A stretch of 62,000 nucleotides of DNA from Lingula anatina. Its lineage: Eukaryota > Brachiopoda > Lingulata > Lingulida > Lingulidae. A model generated the notes under the pieces. It did not search any database. It was not told where the DNA came from and saw nothing but the letters and a program-made list of their open reading frames with translations. Shown here piece by piece: positions 9,473-19,679 of this stretch. Position 1 is the first letter of the stretch. Each line of letters opens with the position of its first letter. The stretch spans positions 36,463 through 98,462 of the forward strand of contig NW_019775595.1 in the NCBI RefSeq assembly GCF_001039355.2, written 5' to 3'. The position numbers were made by a program, and so were the translations under genes.

Positions 9473-9958
9473 TATGAGGGTCCACGCTTAGAGGTAGATC
9501 ACCTCGAATAAACAACTCAACACAGAGAGTTACTGGAGAGACCTTTATTATAGCTCCTCCTCAGCATCAACTGCTGATGTTAGGATGCAGAGGATCTTAT
9601 ATATTGCAACATCAAAGACATACCTTGATATAAAAGACTTCCAGGTTAATTACTATTGAACGCTATATAAATTCTAATGCTAATCTACATGACATATAAT
9701 CTAACACTACTCTACACCTAACTTCAAGGGGACAGGGTGTCCAGTGACAGACAGACTGTCTTCTGCTAAGGTACTGTACTATGCATAACCCTCCTTAACT
9801 ACCTGCCTGTCTGGCCAGGCTCCTACTCCCCTGTAATTAACTTTTATTGTGTCCATGTCACTGACATAAGTGGCCATGGCACAACTGCAGTTAAGAATAT
9901 TATATTTAAAATAAAGTTGAAAAAATAACAAATAAAAACCTAATATAGAACTATGATA
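9473..9958 (-). mobile_element. LTR-like repeat, presumed 3' LTR of the envelope element
   Basis: About 486 bp, matching the solo copy at 462-1210. On the minus strand it lies about 630 bp downstream of the envelope-like frame, as a 3' LTR should. A purine-rich AAGAGAG lies just upstream of its start. The outer side enters the duplicated acidic-gene intron abruptly at 9472. No matching 5' LTR is visible, so the element is truncated. Confidence 0.6.
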
Positions 9959-10584
9959 CAGCTCTCTTGGCCGACAAAATTTGTGCCTCAAATTTTTTTA
10001 GAGAACATTGCGGCCCTGAAGTACGTATGGCTTAATATATCATAATGTTGAAGGAAAGAAAAACACATACAAAGAAATCATTATCCATACACAATTATTC
10101 ATTTTATCACTGAACACTTAATATTACTGCAACCTATGGTATACTAAATTATGTATTACTATTCCTTCACAATTATTTATTTAATTAATATACACTTAGC
10201 ATTACTGCACTTATGACATGCAAATATTATATAATAGTATACCATAAAAATAACAAATAAATACATGACTTAGTTTTAAGAATAACATTAAATACATATC
10301 AGCAATTCATCCTATAACCTTTCTATTGCATTATTCATTTATAAGTGAATATTACGTTATAACACACATTAATAGTAAATAAGAATTTAACAAATAACTA
10401 CAATAATATGATATGCCAGCCAATATACCTAAACCGCTCATTGCAACGTATATTTGGTGAGTGGACTGTTCACACATGTCCTATTCAAGCTTTGCATGTG
10501 CTAATTTTAATGTTGACAACAACAGATCATTTCTATACATGAAGTTAATATTCAGGTGCGCAATATGACTCACTCAAATTTTTC
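9959..10584. other. AT-rich region between envelope frame and LTR
   Basis: No convincing coding frame. It is very AT-rich. Minus-strand AAGAGAGC next to the LTR could be a polypurine-tract remnant. Confidence 0.4.
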
Positions 10585-12039
10585 TTAAAGGTAGACTAAT
10601 CTACCATGGTGTAGGCTAACCAGGTTGGCCTCAAAAGGTTCCTTAGTCAGTTTTTTCAATTTAAGGTATTCTATTAACGAGATGGTGAGCGTTATTGGTA
10701 ATGTGACATTTGCTTTTGGTTGCGCGTGGCAAGCCAAAATTGTGGTATCTCCCCATTCAATTATTACTTTGGGCATGAATCCCCTAACTAAAGTTAAATT
10801 TTGGATGATGGGTGTGCCTTCAACCGTAAGCTCCTTGGGACAGGCTGGGGTTTTAGCAAGTGGCAGTAGTAACGTGTCCTTTGCGTTTGACAATTCCAAG
10901 GCTAAACAATTTTTACGATTTCTCTTTTTGCATTGAACCAACAAAATTACTAAACTGACAAGTACTAAGATGACCAGAAAATGGATAGATGGTGTAATAT
11001 CTGCTGTGAGAATTTCGTACAAATTGACTTCATTAACCACAGATGGTGCTGTTGTTGGTGCCACATATACAAATACTGGTGCTGGCGTAGCCTTTACATG
11101 ACCCATGGTGATCATGGCTGTGGTCAGTATTTTTAGTTTGTAGGTTAAACAAAGAGAGAAGATGACACACAAGCCTGACAAACCTAAAGCTATATAAGAA
11201 GTGATTTCACTTGTAGATGTCTCGACCGGCAGTAACTTAAGATCACCTGTCATCAATGGTTCGGCAAGAGACTGAAAAATCATTTCACCTTTTTGGGCAG
11301 CCTTCATGACCTCCTTAAGATTTAATTGTATAGCTGAATCTTGATGAATAAATTTAGAAAAGTTACTTTTGTATAACTTTATCTTGGGGATGTCGATTGT
11401 TGGGAGACTTGTATACAATGAATGCCCTAAAATAGATGATAAGTTCGGACTATCAAAAAAATGTTGCAAGACAGCTAGATTTATTGGGTGCAAGACTTCC
11501 ATCATGTTTGATGTTTCGCAAAATTGGTGTGGTGGCAGGTAAACGGAAGTATATTGGACTGAGCAGATACAAGGAATCTTTACTAGGCAGAAATCACACC
11601 CTGTCATTGTCTTATTTGTTGGACAATCAAGAGAGACATTTTGAATTTTGTTAATTAGTATGTGTGTTTTTCCAACACGTTTGACAGAAGGTTTGACACT
11701 GTTGGGGAGGAATTTAAAATCACAGGTTTCTTTTACCTTTAATTTGTTGTTTTTTAGTATGGCCTGAATACAGTCATGATTAGTGGTGGGTTTTAGCGTG
11801 GTTGCCTCGCAAAGTTTTTCTTTCTCTCCCGTGCACTCATTTAAAAAGGCTTGATCAAAAGTAATGGGTGATTTATTGTTCCTGGATTCTCCAAAATATT
11901 CGGGTACATTTGCTAGAAGTGAAGCATGTTTACTTGTGGCATTAACAGAAATTTGGAATGTTTCGGTCTGAAAAATTTGAAATGATTCTGACGAGGAAAG
12001 GATAGGAATTTTGAAAGTCACCACTATGGAATCATTCAT
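10585..12039 (-). CDS. Envelope/fusion-protein-like open frame of an LTR retroelement
   Basis: 484 codons, uninterrupted. The first ~175 residues contain ten cysteines (69, 77, 90, 106, 139, 148, 151, 157, 159, 174) and several N-glycosylation sites, such as NVS near 134 and NKT near 142. A membrane segment lies at about 279-300 and a second, very hydrophobic one at about 350-370, followed by KKRNRK and a ~110-residue tail. This resembles the membrane-proximal half of insect errantivirus/baculovirus-F type envelope proteins, which mediate membrane fusion. No signal peptide, furin site or fusion peptide is seen; the frame starts near a breakpoint (about 12060) against protease copy 6, so the 5' part has been lost. 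Two membrane segments and the long tail are unusual. The open frame suggests recent activity or continued constraint. Family assignment is moderate. Confidence 0.6.
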   Translation of the reverse strand: MNDSIVVTFKIPILSSSESFQIFQTETFQISVNATSKHASLLANVPEYFGESRNNKSPITFDQAFLNECTGEKEKLCEATTLKPTTNHDCIQAILKNNKLKVKETCDFKFLPNSVKPSVKRVGKTHILINKIQNVSLDCPTNKTMTGCDFCLVKIPCICSVQYTSVYLPPHQFCETSNMMEVLHPINLAVLQHFFDSPNLSSILGHSLYTSLPTIDIPKIKLYKSNFSKFIHQDSAIQLNLKEVMKAAQKGEMIFQSLAEPLMTGDLKLLPVETSTSEITSYIALGLSGLCVIFSLCLTYKLKILTTAMITMGHVKATPAPVFVYVAPTTAPSVVNEVNLYEILTADITPSIHFLVILVLVSLVILLVQCKKRNRKNCLALELSNAKDTLLLPLAKTPACPKELTVEGTPIIQNLTLVRGFMPKVIIEWGDTTILACHAQPKANVTLPITLTISLIEYLKLKKLTKEPFEANLVSLHHGRLVYL

Positions 12040-12062
12040 TTTGTTGGCTGAGAATTTTGCGA

Positions 12063-12625
12063 ACTTACACTTAGAAATTGGTGTTCATTTTCTAAATTGC
12101 CAGTTTGTGTATAAGCAGTGTCTATTGCATTTTCTAAAGTGTAAAAAGGTGGCTGTGTTTCCAGTAAATTTAGTGATCCATCAAAAGATTCTTGATTTTT
12201 AATTACATAAGTAGTTTCATTGTATTCAATTCTTGATGGCAACTCATTTATGAGCAAAAATGTTCGTTTTCCTCTATTTCACGATAGACGTCATCACCAG
12301 CATAGAGAATGGTGTCTAAGTCGTTTGCATCCCGCTCCCTCACATTTTTCACCTCATTATACACAAGTGCCATTAATGCCATACAGGTGCATTGTGAGCC
12401 AGCAGTACCACATATAAATATGTCACTACCTTGATGAATCCTGTCTTGGACAACAGACTACCATCTGGCAGCTTGATATATGGTCGGGAGTGGCTCTCAG
12501 AGTATCCTTGCAGAATTCTTTTTTTTCACATTGATCTTGCTAGGGTGTATATTTTGTGCAGCCCTTTCGTTTGATTCACCACTTGACTTTGAAATGTAAC
12601 TCTGTTCTCTACTGTGTCTGACATT
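12063..12625 (-). pseudogene. Cysteine-protease-like module, copy 6
   Basis: Same order as copies 2 and 5: an upstream lysine-rich block (12470-12620), the Cys block (12370-12440), LPSRIEYNETTYVIKNQESF (12170-12250), then PPFYTLENAIDTAY. It ends near 12095, where the sequence joins the fragment shared with 2635-2665 and then the truncated envelope frame. Frames are broken. Confidence 0.5.
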
Positions 12626-12639
12626 TTTTAGAAAAAATG

Positions 12640-12919
12640 TTGGGTCTCCTCTATTTCATGATACACGCATAGAGATAGAGAACTGTGTTTCACTTGCATC
12701 CCGCTCCCTCACATTTTTCACCTCCTTATACACAAGTGCCATTAATGCCATACAGGTGCATTGTGATCCAGCAGTATCATCTATGAATATGTCACTACCT
12801 TGATGAATCCTGCCTTGGACAACAGACATAATGGAATATCTGGAACCCGCAGATTTCTCATACTTTCTCTTTTTTCTGCCAAAAAACTGTGTTGTGCTCA
12901 GCAACCCCTTTCTTGGCAT
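12640..12919 (-). pseudogene. Cysteine-protease-like module, copy 7 (intact N-terminus)
   Basis: The ATG at 12917-12919 opens MPRKGLLSTTQFFGRKKRKY, a basic leader. It continues without a break through SRYSIMSVVQGRIHQGSD and GSQCTCMALMALVYKEV to NVRERDAS, then diverges and ends near 12656. This is the cleanest N-terminus of the family; the middle and C-terminal blocks are missing. Confidence 0.5.
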
Positions 12920-12920
12920 T

Positions 12921-13721
12921 TTCTCTTTTTTGTTTTTTCACAACTGATTAAGGGAAAAAACCTAATTAAAAGTTTAAAAACATTTTTAATTCTTCATTTC
13001 TCAGGACATAAATGTTCTAAATGCTCCACTCTTACCTTCCATGGCACCTAAGACGCATCTACTATTTCTAGTTGTCAGTCAGCATCTTCTGAGCAAGGCA
13101 CAGGGTAAGCTTTACTGGCCAAGTCTCAGAATTAAAGGCTGTATGATGTCCACTTTTCATACAAACCGTTCAATATCTGGGCACAGGCATGCTGCCTTAT
13201 CCACAGACAGGAACAATCTTCTTCAGTTTCCAAGTGTTAGCAAGTCTGTTCCATAGTAATCATTCTCCAGTCTCAAACAGTAATCTATTTCTGCTGCCAA
13301 AAGATCCCAACAGGTTTTAAGTGCATGCCGCATTACACAGTTTGCTATTCTACCCTCATTTCTGCCAATGAGTTGCTTCAGCTGAGCTTACCATTGCTGG
13401 GTGTCTAAGGTGCTGCAGCATCACAGGGGTTACATACAGCCACTAGGTGGTTGAGGTCATTTCTCTCTGCCTCTTCTGTCCATCTTTGCTGATTCCTGTG
13501 GTCTTGATCTCTGCTGATTGTTCAAGACTCGCATGTGGTCATTCAGGTACTCATTTTTACTCAAGGTGAATTGTTTCAGGGATTTTTCTCTTCTAAAGTC
13601 CTGGCTCAACTCGCCAATTTTAAAGTTGTCTTCTCACAGTGCACAAGTTTACACAAGATTATCAAGTCTGGCAGCAGGATGTTGAGTTTGCATGGTCTTG
13701 TACACCATACATGGTCTTGTC
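12921..13721. other. Mobile-element derived DNA without an assignable gene
   Basis: The first ~130 bp duplicate the spacer after 6368. Bases 13648-13694 are related to 14679-14724. There is no continuous coding frame. Confidence 0.4.
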
Positions 13722-13922
13722 TCAGAATGGGACCGTTAAAACTTGCTCTTTCAACAAGGCCTCTTCAATTTCTTCTGCGTGTATCTTGAATTGGCCCCAC
13801 ACGGTCAAGTTAAAGGGAATTTTGCGCTTGCTCTTGTCCATCAACACGATCAAAGTTTTGTTATGTCTGCTAAGACAGGCAGTGGCACAAAACGATGAAC
13901 AGAAAAGTAGAAATGTCGCCAT
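13722..13922 (-). pseudogene. Possible signal-peptide exon of an envelope or secreted protein
   Basis: A 66-codon open frame begins MATFLLFCSSFCATACLS, a plausible signal peptide. A basic/hydrophobic stretch (DKSKRKIPFNLTVWG, with an NLT glycosylation site) and an acidic helix follow, and it ends at a stop. It lies ~1.7 kb upstream of the envelope-like frame on the same strand and might be the displaced 5' end of a related envelope. That link is inferred only from order and strand. Confidence 0.3.
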
Positions 13923-14430
13923 AGCTCTAGGTTGAGTCTACTGGCAGTAGTGGGATTTATCCGTGCTTATATATAGTTAGAAAAATGCTGAGTCAAGAAT
14001 CTGGATTATTGTTATGACAATCGAGACTAATTTGTAAATTACACTCACTTAGTGACAATCTAATACAGAATTTATTAGTTAAGAAAAATCTTGTTTGGTA
14101 AATAAATCCCTGGTATAGCAACTGCCGTGTTGTTGTGATTTCTCAACTGTCCCGTTTGACATCAGGATATGTGTGTACTGCATTCATGTCTGTCTTTGAA
14201 AGTCACACTCTTTGTTTACTCTTAATGTAATTCTCACAGCTTTCAAACTGATTAGGCACATGAGATGCATGATTCTACCCAGGGTAACTAAAGACAGCTG
14301 CGCACCACGTTTATTCAACTGAAGAAGGTAGTGGTAAAGTTTGAAAAAATACATAAGATTCTTAAGAAATAACAAATGGTATCATTTTAAAATTTATATT
14401 GTTAAATTTGTTTTCCTAAAGGTACACATT

Positions 14431-14710
14431 TCAATTTTTGTAATAATAAAATCTTGAATTCAAAAATTCACCTTTTGTAAAATACAAAATAAAAGATTTT
14501 TTGTGAGAATTCATAAGCATGATGAAGCAGTCCCTGGATATTCTTGCTTTGTGTGGTTGGGCGTTATCAGGCATCATTATAGGTGATGGATCTCTACAAA
14601 CAGTGCAACGATAGGTCACAATATTTTGCCTCAGTATCGTTGGCCATTCAGGTTGCCAGCAATAAAATGCACAATGTTACACAAGATTGCCGAGTCTAGA
14701 TGCTATGTTT
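14431..14710 (-). pseudogene. Tc1/mariner-type transposase relic
   Basis: On the minus strand, a GNLNGQRY segment (about 14635-14660) and, in another frame, ILRQNIVTY lead to MMPDNAQPHKARISRDCF. The DNAxPHxAR block is the neighbourhood of the second catalytic Asp in Tc1-like DDE transposases. The GNLNGQRY and DNAQPH parts are in different frames, so it is dead. The first Asp, the last catalytic acid and the TIRs were not located. Confidence 0.65.
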
Positions 14711-15084
14711 GCATGGTTGTGTTTTTAATGGTATTAAAAATGCACACTTGAATGAGTAATGACTGTGGGATTCTAGATTACGGAGAATGTTGTATAATGT
14801 TCTAGATAACGGATGCATATGATACTGTACAACCTGTTCACCACACATTTGGTGTCTTACCAGTTCAAGTTTCAATGTTGTGTATCTGTTTCTGAGGGTT
14901 TTATTCTCTCTATGTGAGTATAATACAGTTTATAAATCAGTCTCCATTTAACTGGTGTTTGGTACTATATTGGACATGTCCTGTAGGTTTGCTAATGAAG
15001 GCAATTATGAAGTTGACAAGTTTAAATTACAATGTCTATGTCTAAGGCTCACTACTGCTTTTAACTTGAATACTGCTACGACTA

Positions 15085-15770
15085 GTCCTAGGGTAATCAA
15101 AGATCCTACAGCGCTAGCTAAACCATCTGAAAATCAAATCAAAATCAAATTAAACAGTGTTAATTTGAGCTCAGCGACAGAATCATATATGGTTTCATTC
15201 ATTTCAAATACTCTAGGCTTGAAACTTTTGCGAAATAAGTTGTCCAAAATTAGAAGCGAATACTTTTTTGTGTCATATATTTTTCCAATTGTTCGTCACT
15301 AGGTATTCCCTCTATAAACATTATATGTTTAGGGACATCTTTTTTTATTTGATCATAAGCCTCTTGCCACACAGCCTAAGTGAAAATAATATTATCAAAA
15401 GCATTGTCTGTCATAAAATCTGAGTATCGTAAGAAATTTTGAAGAAAAGTAATCTTGCCAGCTCTGGTAAGTCAGTTGATGACCAAACTTAATGAAAGCT
15501 TCATTCTCAAATCCGTGTTTCTCAACTGAATATCTCTGAAATAGTGAGGCTATATAACCACCACTTTTTTGTATCTACTCTATCACATGACTGTTCTTAT
15601 ACAACTACTTACCCACTAGTTCGTTTTTCAAAAGTTTCTAAGTGGTGGACCAGCTCATCGTCTTTTTCAGTTTGCCATCTTTCAAACTCTTCTACATGTG
15701 CGACAAAATTCACTGTCGGAAATACAGCTCCCCCACAAGTCTGAAGAATGCATGTTGCTTGCTCGTGTCC
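15085..15770 (-). pseudogene. P-loop ATPase relic with an apparently split Walker A
   Basis: Exon 1 (ends 15613) encodes VNFVAHVEEFERWQTEKDDE and ends ETFEKRTSG at a GTAAGT donor. A ~150-bp gap follows to an acceptor before 15463, where translation resumes AGKITFLQNFLRYSDFMTDN. Joining them gives a degenerate Walker A (TSGAGK followed by I rather than S/T). After one stop comes EAYDQIKKDVP and FIEGIPSDEQLEKYM; a +1 shift then gives LLILDNLF, which fits Walker B. The pattern resembles A32/FtsK-HerA-like packaging-type ATPases found in virus-like elements of invertebrates. Further down (about 15165-15085), a membrane-like segment (GLASAVGSLITLGLVVAVFK) may be a separate relic. The ATPase reading is fairly good; the family name is tentative. 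Confidence 0.45.
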
Positions 15771-15849
15771 TTTCTATTTCGGGACATGTATACTCAGCGT
15801 AACTCAATGACTCAGCTTTTTTTTTTTTTTCAAAAAAAAAATAAAAAAA

Positions 15850-16060
15850 ATCAGTTAAACCTGGTTATAAAGATAACAGGAATGTTCCAGATCCGAGTCT
15901 CATCTCTTTCTTAGTATTATGTTATGGAATGTTCTAGAAAAAAAGATTGTATAATAAAACGTGTCTATTGAAATTCTGATTAAAGAGCGGTTATACAATA
16001 TTCAAAAAACAGCTAAAACTGGTTATAAAGATAATAGGAATGTTTCAGATTCCTTTTTTC
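15850..16060. repeat. Dispersed direct repeat, ~45 bp, two copies
   Basis: CTGGTTATAAAGATAA with flanking sequence occurs near 15860-15895 and again near 16019-16055, about 160 bp apart. An A/T homopolymer precedes the first copy. Confidence 0.6.
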
Positions 16061-16937
16061 TTAACGCGAGGAAATAACTAAACGACTTCCATGTTGTTTT
16101 ACATCCTTTATTATTATCTTTACTGCCTTCTTTTAAGAAGAACTTGTCAAATGAAGGGTCAAGATGATCCCTGTCTGAAAAAAAGGAAAGAATAATTATA
16201 AACCAGTTTACATATAACATCTTAAATAAATGTATATAAAGTGTATAGATCGTGACCATAGTGACATGAACCAATAAACATAAAGCGGTCAACACATGGT
16301 GATTAACAAGAGCGGAAACATCTGTTTGGTTCTAGCTTGAAAAGTCATAATTATTTTATTGAAAATTTCAGAAGACAATATAATAGAAGTGAAGTATAGA
16401 TATAATTCTGTCACATATTGTTAAGTACCAAATTTCGTCAGTCGGACTTCAAGTTAAGATAATGTCACATTAGATAATGCGCCAGTTCTTGGGCCTTAGT
16501 GTTGTGCGCCCAGCTGGTCCAATAAAATGAACAAGATTCTCATTTGACGCAGGTAGAAATTTAATAACATCTTTTGGAAATATACAAAGGTTTCTGCTTA
16601 CTGTCAGTCCAAAATGTATAATGGTCGCGATCATTCCCATTTGACTGCCCCTTCTAAGCTTATCTTTGGATATGAATATTATTTTAACTTAATTATTCAT
16701 ATCAATTATAGAATACCCGAAGTGGTATTTTACAATATGACATTTCTTTTAGCAAGTGAGAATCACTGGAAGGCAACCATACCATGCACTCAAATACAAA
16801 CATACGTTAGGATATTGTTTCTATAGTTCAGGAAGAAATCACCTCCACAGTGATTCGTCTTACACCCAAAACTTAACTCTGTCACATATACACCGCGTGG
16901 TCTTCATCATCCCAATTAATGCCTTCATTGACTAGTT

Positions 16938-17345
16938 TCATTTTGAATCTTTCATCGTATGCTCTTCAGTTTGAAATTTTGTTGTGGAACACTGTGGGTA
17001 ACACCAAAAGGGCTGCTTCCCATATGATGTACATATGAGAGGTTCAGGGAGTTTGATGATGAGTAAATTGGAGGGCTTCGTAAAGGCCGAGGCTGTCCAT
17101 TGTAGTAGTTCCACCATTACTTCTGTGGCATCCTTAGCTGCTTGGCTAAGATTTTTTTTGTATGGCAACAGGCACTCCTCTTTCAGCCTTCCAAGTTTGA
17201 AACTGGCCTTTTGACAATTGTTTTTCAAGCTAGTTTCACAGCCAAGAAAAGGACACAACACTTCCTCAGATTTTCTGCCTGTTTATTGAACCTTACTCCC
17301 ACCAGTATAGCTACAACGCCTACTACTGCTCCTGCTGTTACTGGA
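16938..17345 (-). other. Unrecognised coding-like stretch with a membrane segment
   Basis: A 107-codon open frame (17261-16938) contains CPFLGCETSLKNNCQKASFK, then LSQAAKDATEVMVELLQWTA. Just upstream in another frame (about 17340-17270) lies TAGAVVGVVAILVGVRFNKQ, a transmembrane-like segment followed by basic residues. I do not recognise either. Composition and position suggest a relic of the same element island. Confidence 0.3.
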
Positions 17346-17518
17346 GGGCTGTGGGAGACCCTCCATTTATTATGGTCTACACATAATACCACTATTGAGA
17401 ACTAAATACAATTTACATAAAACAATTAAAATTCCGGTATACGTATAATAATGCCATCAGAAGTAAATGCAGTTCTGTCTTCAACATATAAATATTAATG
17501 ATAATTTCAGAGCCAGAC

Positions 17519-17572
17519 GTCTGGAGTAGTAAATGGACATACAGCGTCTGGAGTAGTAAATGGACATACAGC
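17519..17572. repeat. 27-bp exact tandem duplication
   Basis: GTCTGGAGTAGTAAATGGAC plus ATACAGC occurs twice head to tail (17519-17545 and 17546-17572) with no mismatch, so the duplication is recent. Confidence 0.9.
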
Positions 17573-18639
17573 ATGCCAGAGCTGTAAAGGCTTATTCTTA
17601 TAACATTGAGTTATGATACTAGTGCCAGGTGTCATTCACTACAATTTCATTAAAAGCTCACCTTTAAACATGACCATGTAGCACATATTACCTCAAAGCT
17701 TACAAAGTTTCAGCAGTGGGCAGTTCACCACATCTGATTTGATTTCACCTGATCTTTTTTCTCTCTTCTCTTTCTTTTTGTAAAGGGAATCCTTTTATAT
17801 TCATGATATGTTGGAAAAGAAGGAATCTGTGTATCAGATATCTGGTAAATCCAGTGTTACAAATGTGTTTTTGGTGAAAACCTGAACACTTCAACCAGTT
17901 ACACCCTGTTGTTTAATTTAATCATTATGGCCTCTTTTAATGGTAGTTGTAGTGCTATACAGTAAACCAGTTATTAGTATCATTTATTTAATAATATGTG
18001 CTAATTATTGCTATGGTCATTATTACAATCATTTAGACAATATTTTGACATCATTTACATTTCGGAGTATTGTTTTTAGAATGCTACCCATTGTTTTGAA
18101 ATAATTCATTTAATAAAAGATAGAAAGATCATTTGGTACCTTGTGTAGTTAAAAAGCGCAGATTTATTCCACCAGAGGACTCCACGTGCAGTGGTTATAC
18201 GAGAAAATGTTGTGTCATGATAAAAGCACTGCTCACCAAGCAAGTTCAGTCATTATTTTTTTATATATAAGAAGTTATCAGATGCCCTCTCTTATGTTTT
18301 CTAGTGGTGCACAATTACATTTTAATTAATTATTGAGATAATCTCAAAACATAGTGTTAAGCGAAATTCATTTAAGGTGAAAAAGTATCAATTGGAACTA
18401 AGAAATGTATTAGCTCTAAGATGCATATTTTTAATATACACCATAGGTTTCTGTCTATTGAAAATGACCAATGTGTGTATTACTGTTCTTCACCTTTATT
18501 GTTGTACGTCATCATTAATGGCTCTTTTACTACATCCATGCTAAGATTGTGTATTCCATCCTCTGTTTCTGGTGAAGATCTATACATCCATATTTTTGTT
18601 TTTATTTTCCTTATATTATTTTTGTTAGTTCTTATAATA
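17573..18639. other. Non-coding DNA, nothing recognised
   Basis: AT-rich single-copy-looking sequence without a supportable coding frame, RNA gene or inverted repeat. Confidence 0.5.
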
Positions 18640-18664
18640 ATAATAATAATGATAATAATAATAA

Positions 18665-18720
<56 letters not shown>
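18640..18720. repeat. (ATT)n microsatellite
   Basis: AATAATAAT switches to an uninterrupted TTATTATTA array, a trinucleotide repeat of about 80 bp. Long Ile/Tyr-like translations over it are artefacts. Confidence 0.95.
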
Positions 18721-19381
18721 GGAAGAGGGATCAAGTGCCATGTACTTTTGTAAAGAAAAATTGTTGGACAAAAAGAAAGAATAAATGGATAGATGCAGCC
18801 ATGAACGACAGTTGTTGAGTTCAGTTCTGTGCCTTTAAATTAAATGTTCAACTTTCTTGAGAAATAAATGTGTTGCTTTGATACATCATTAACATTACTT
18901 ACAATGACTTTGGAGAAACAAGGAATCATGGAATGACATTCATAAACTGTTGTGCATAAATCAAACTTTTTTTCTGTCACAAGATTATACAAATCGCCCA
19001 AGTTTGAGCTGTCATTCAATTATTGAATATTATGTGATCCAAGCACATAAGTGGACACCTTTCCCTCTCAGGCTAAAGCATTCAGCAATGCAGTTGTTGT
19101 ACCATAGTTTCTCTACTGCAATCTGACCATTGTGATATGCTAAACCTGGGTACTGCTAATGAAGTACCGGAAATGTTACTTTTGGATTTCACATCAAATT
19201 TTATGAATAAGCAGAAAAACTCAGATCATGGTTTAATGAAGCCTAAAAGGCTTTTATTGAAAATATTTGAAACCAACATTACTTATTGATTTTTTTTTTT
19301 TTTTTTTTTTTTGGGGGGGGGGGGGGAAAAAATGGAAATAATTAAGCGGACACCCAACTCTTCAGGAAATCAAATTTTTTT

Positions 19382-19547
19382 NNNNNNNNNNNNNNNNNNN
19401 NNNNNNNNNNNNNNNNNNNNNNNNNNNNNNNNNNNNNNNNNNNNNNNNNNNNNNNNNNNNNNNNNNNNNNNNNNNNNNNNNNNNNNNNNNNNNNNNNNNN
19501 NNNNNNNNNNNNNNNNNNNNNNNNNNNNNNNNNNNNNNNNNNNNNNN
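19382..19547. other. Assembly gap (166 N) with duplicated flanks
   Basis: The gap is flanked on the left by T(n)G(n) followed by AAAAAATGG...CCAACTCTTCAGGAA (about 19290-19375). On the right is a second copy of the same arrangement (about 19575-19665). The two sides are near-duplicates, which suggests that alternative versions of one locus were both kept. Confidence 0.85.
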
Positions 19548-19679
19548 TTTTTTTTTAAAATTTTTTAAAACATTTTTATTTATTTTTTTTTTTTTTTTTT
19601 TTTTTTGGGGGGGGGGGGGGCAAAAAATGGCAATGATATAGCTGACAGCCAACTCTTCAGGAACTCTAATTTATTCTCT

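Noticed and set aside
18421-18753. Plus and minus open frames rich in isoleucine over the (ATT)n array
   Set aside because: Translation of a microsatellite; no protein signal outside the repeat.
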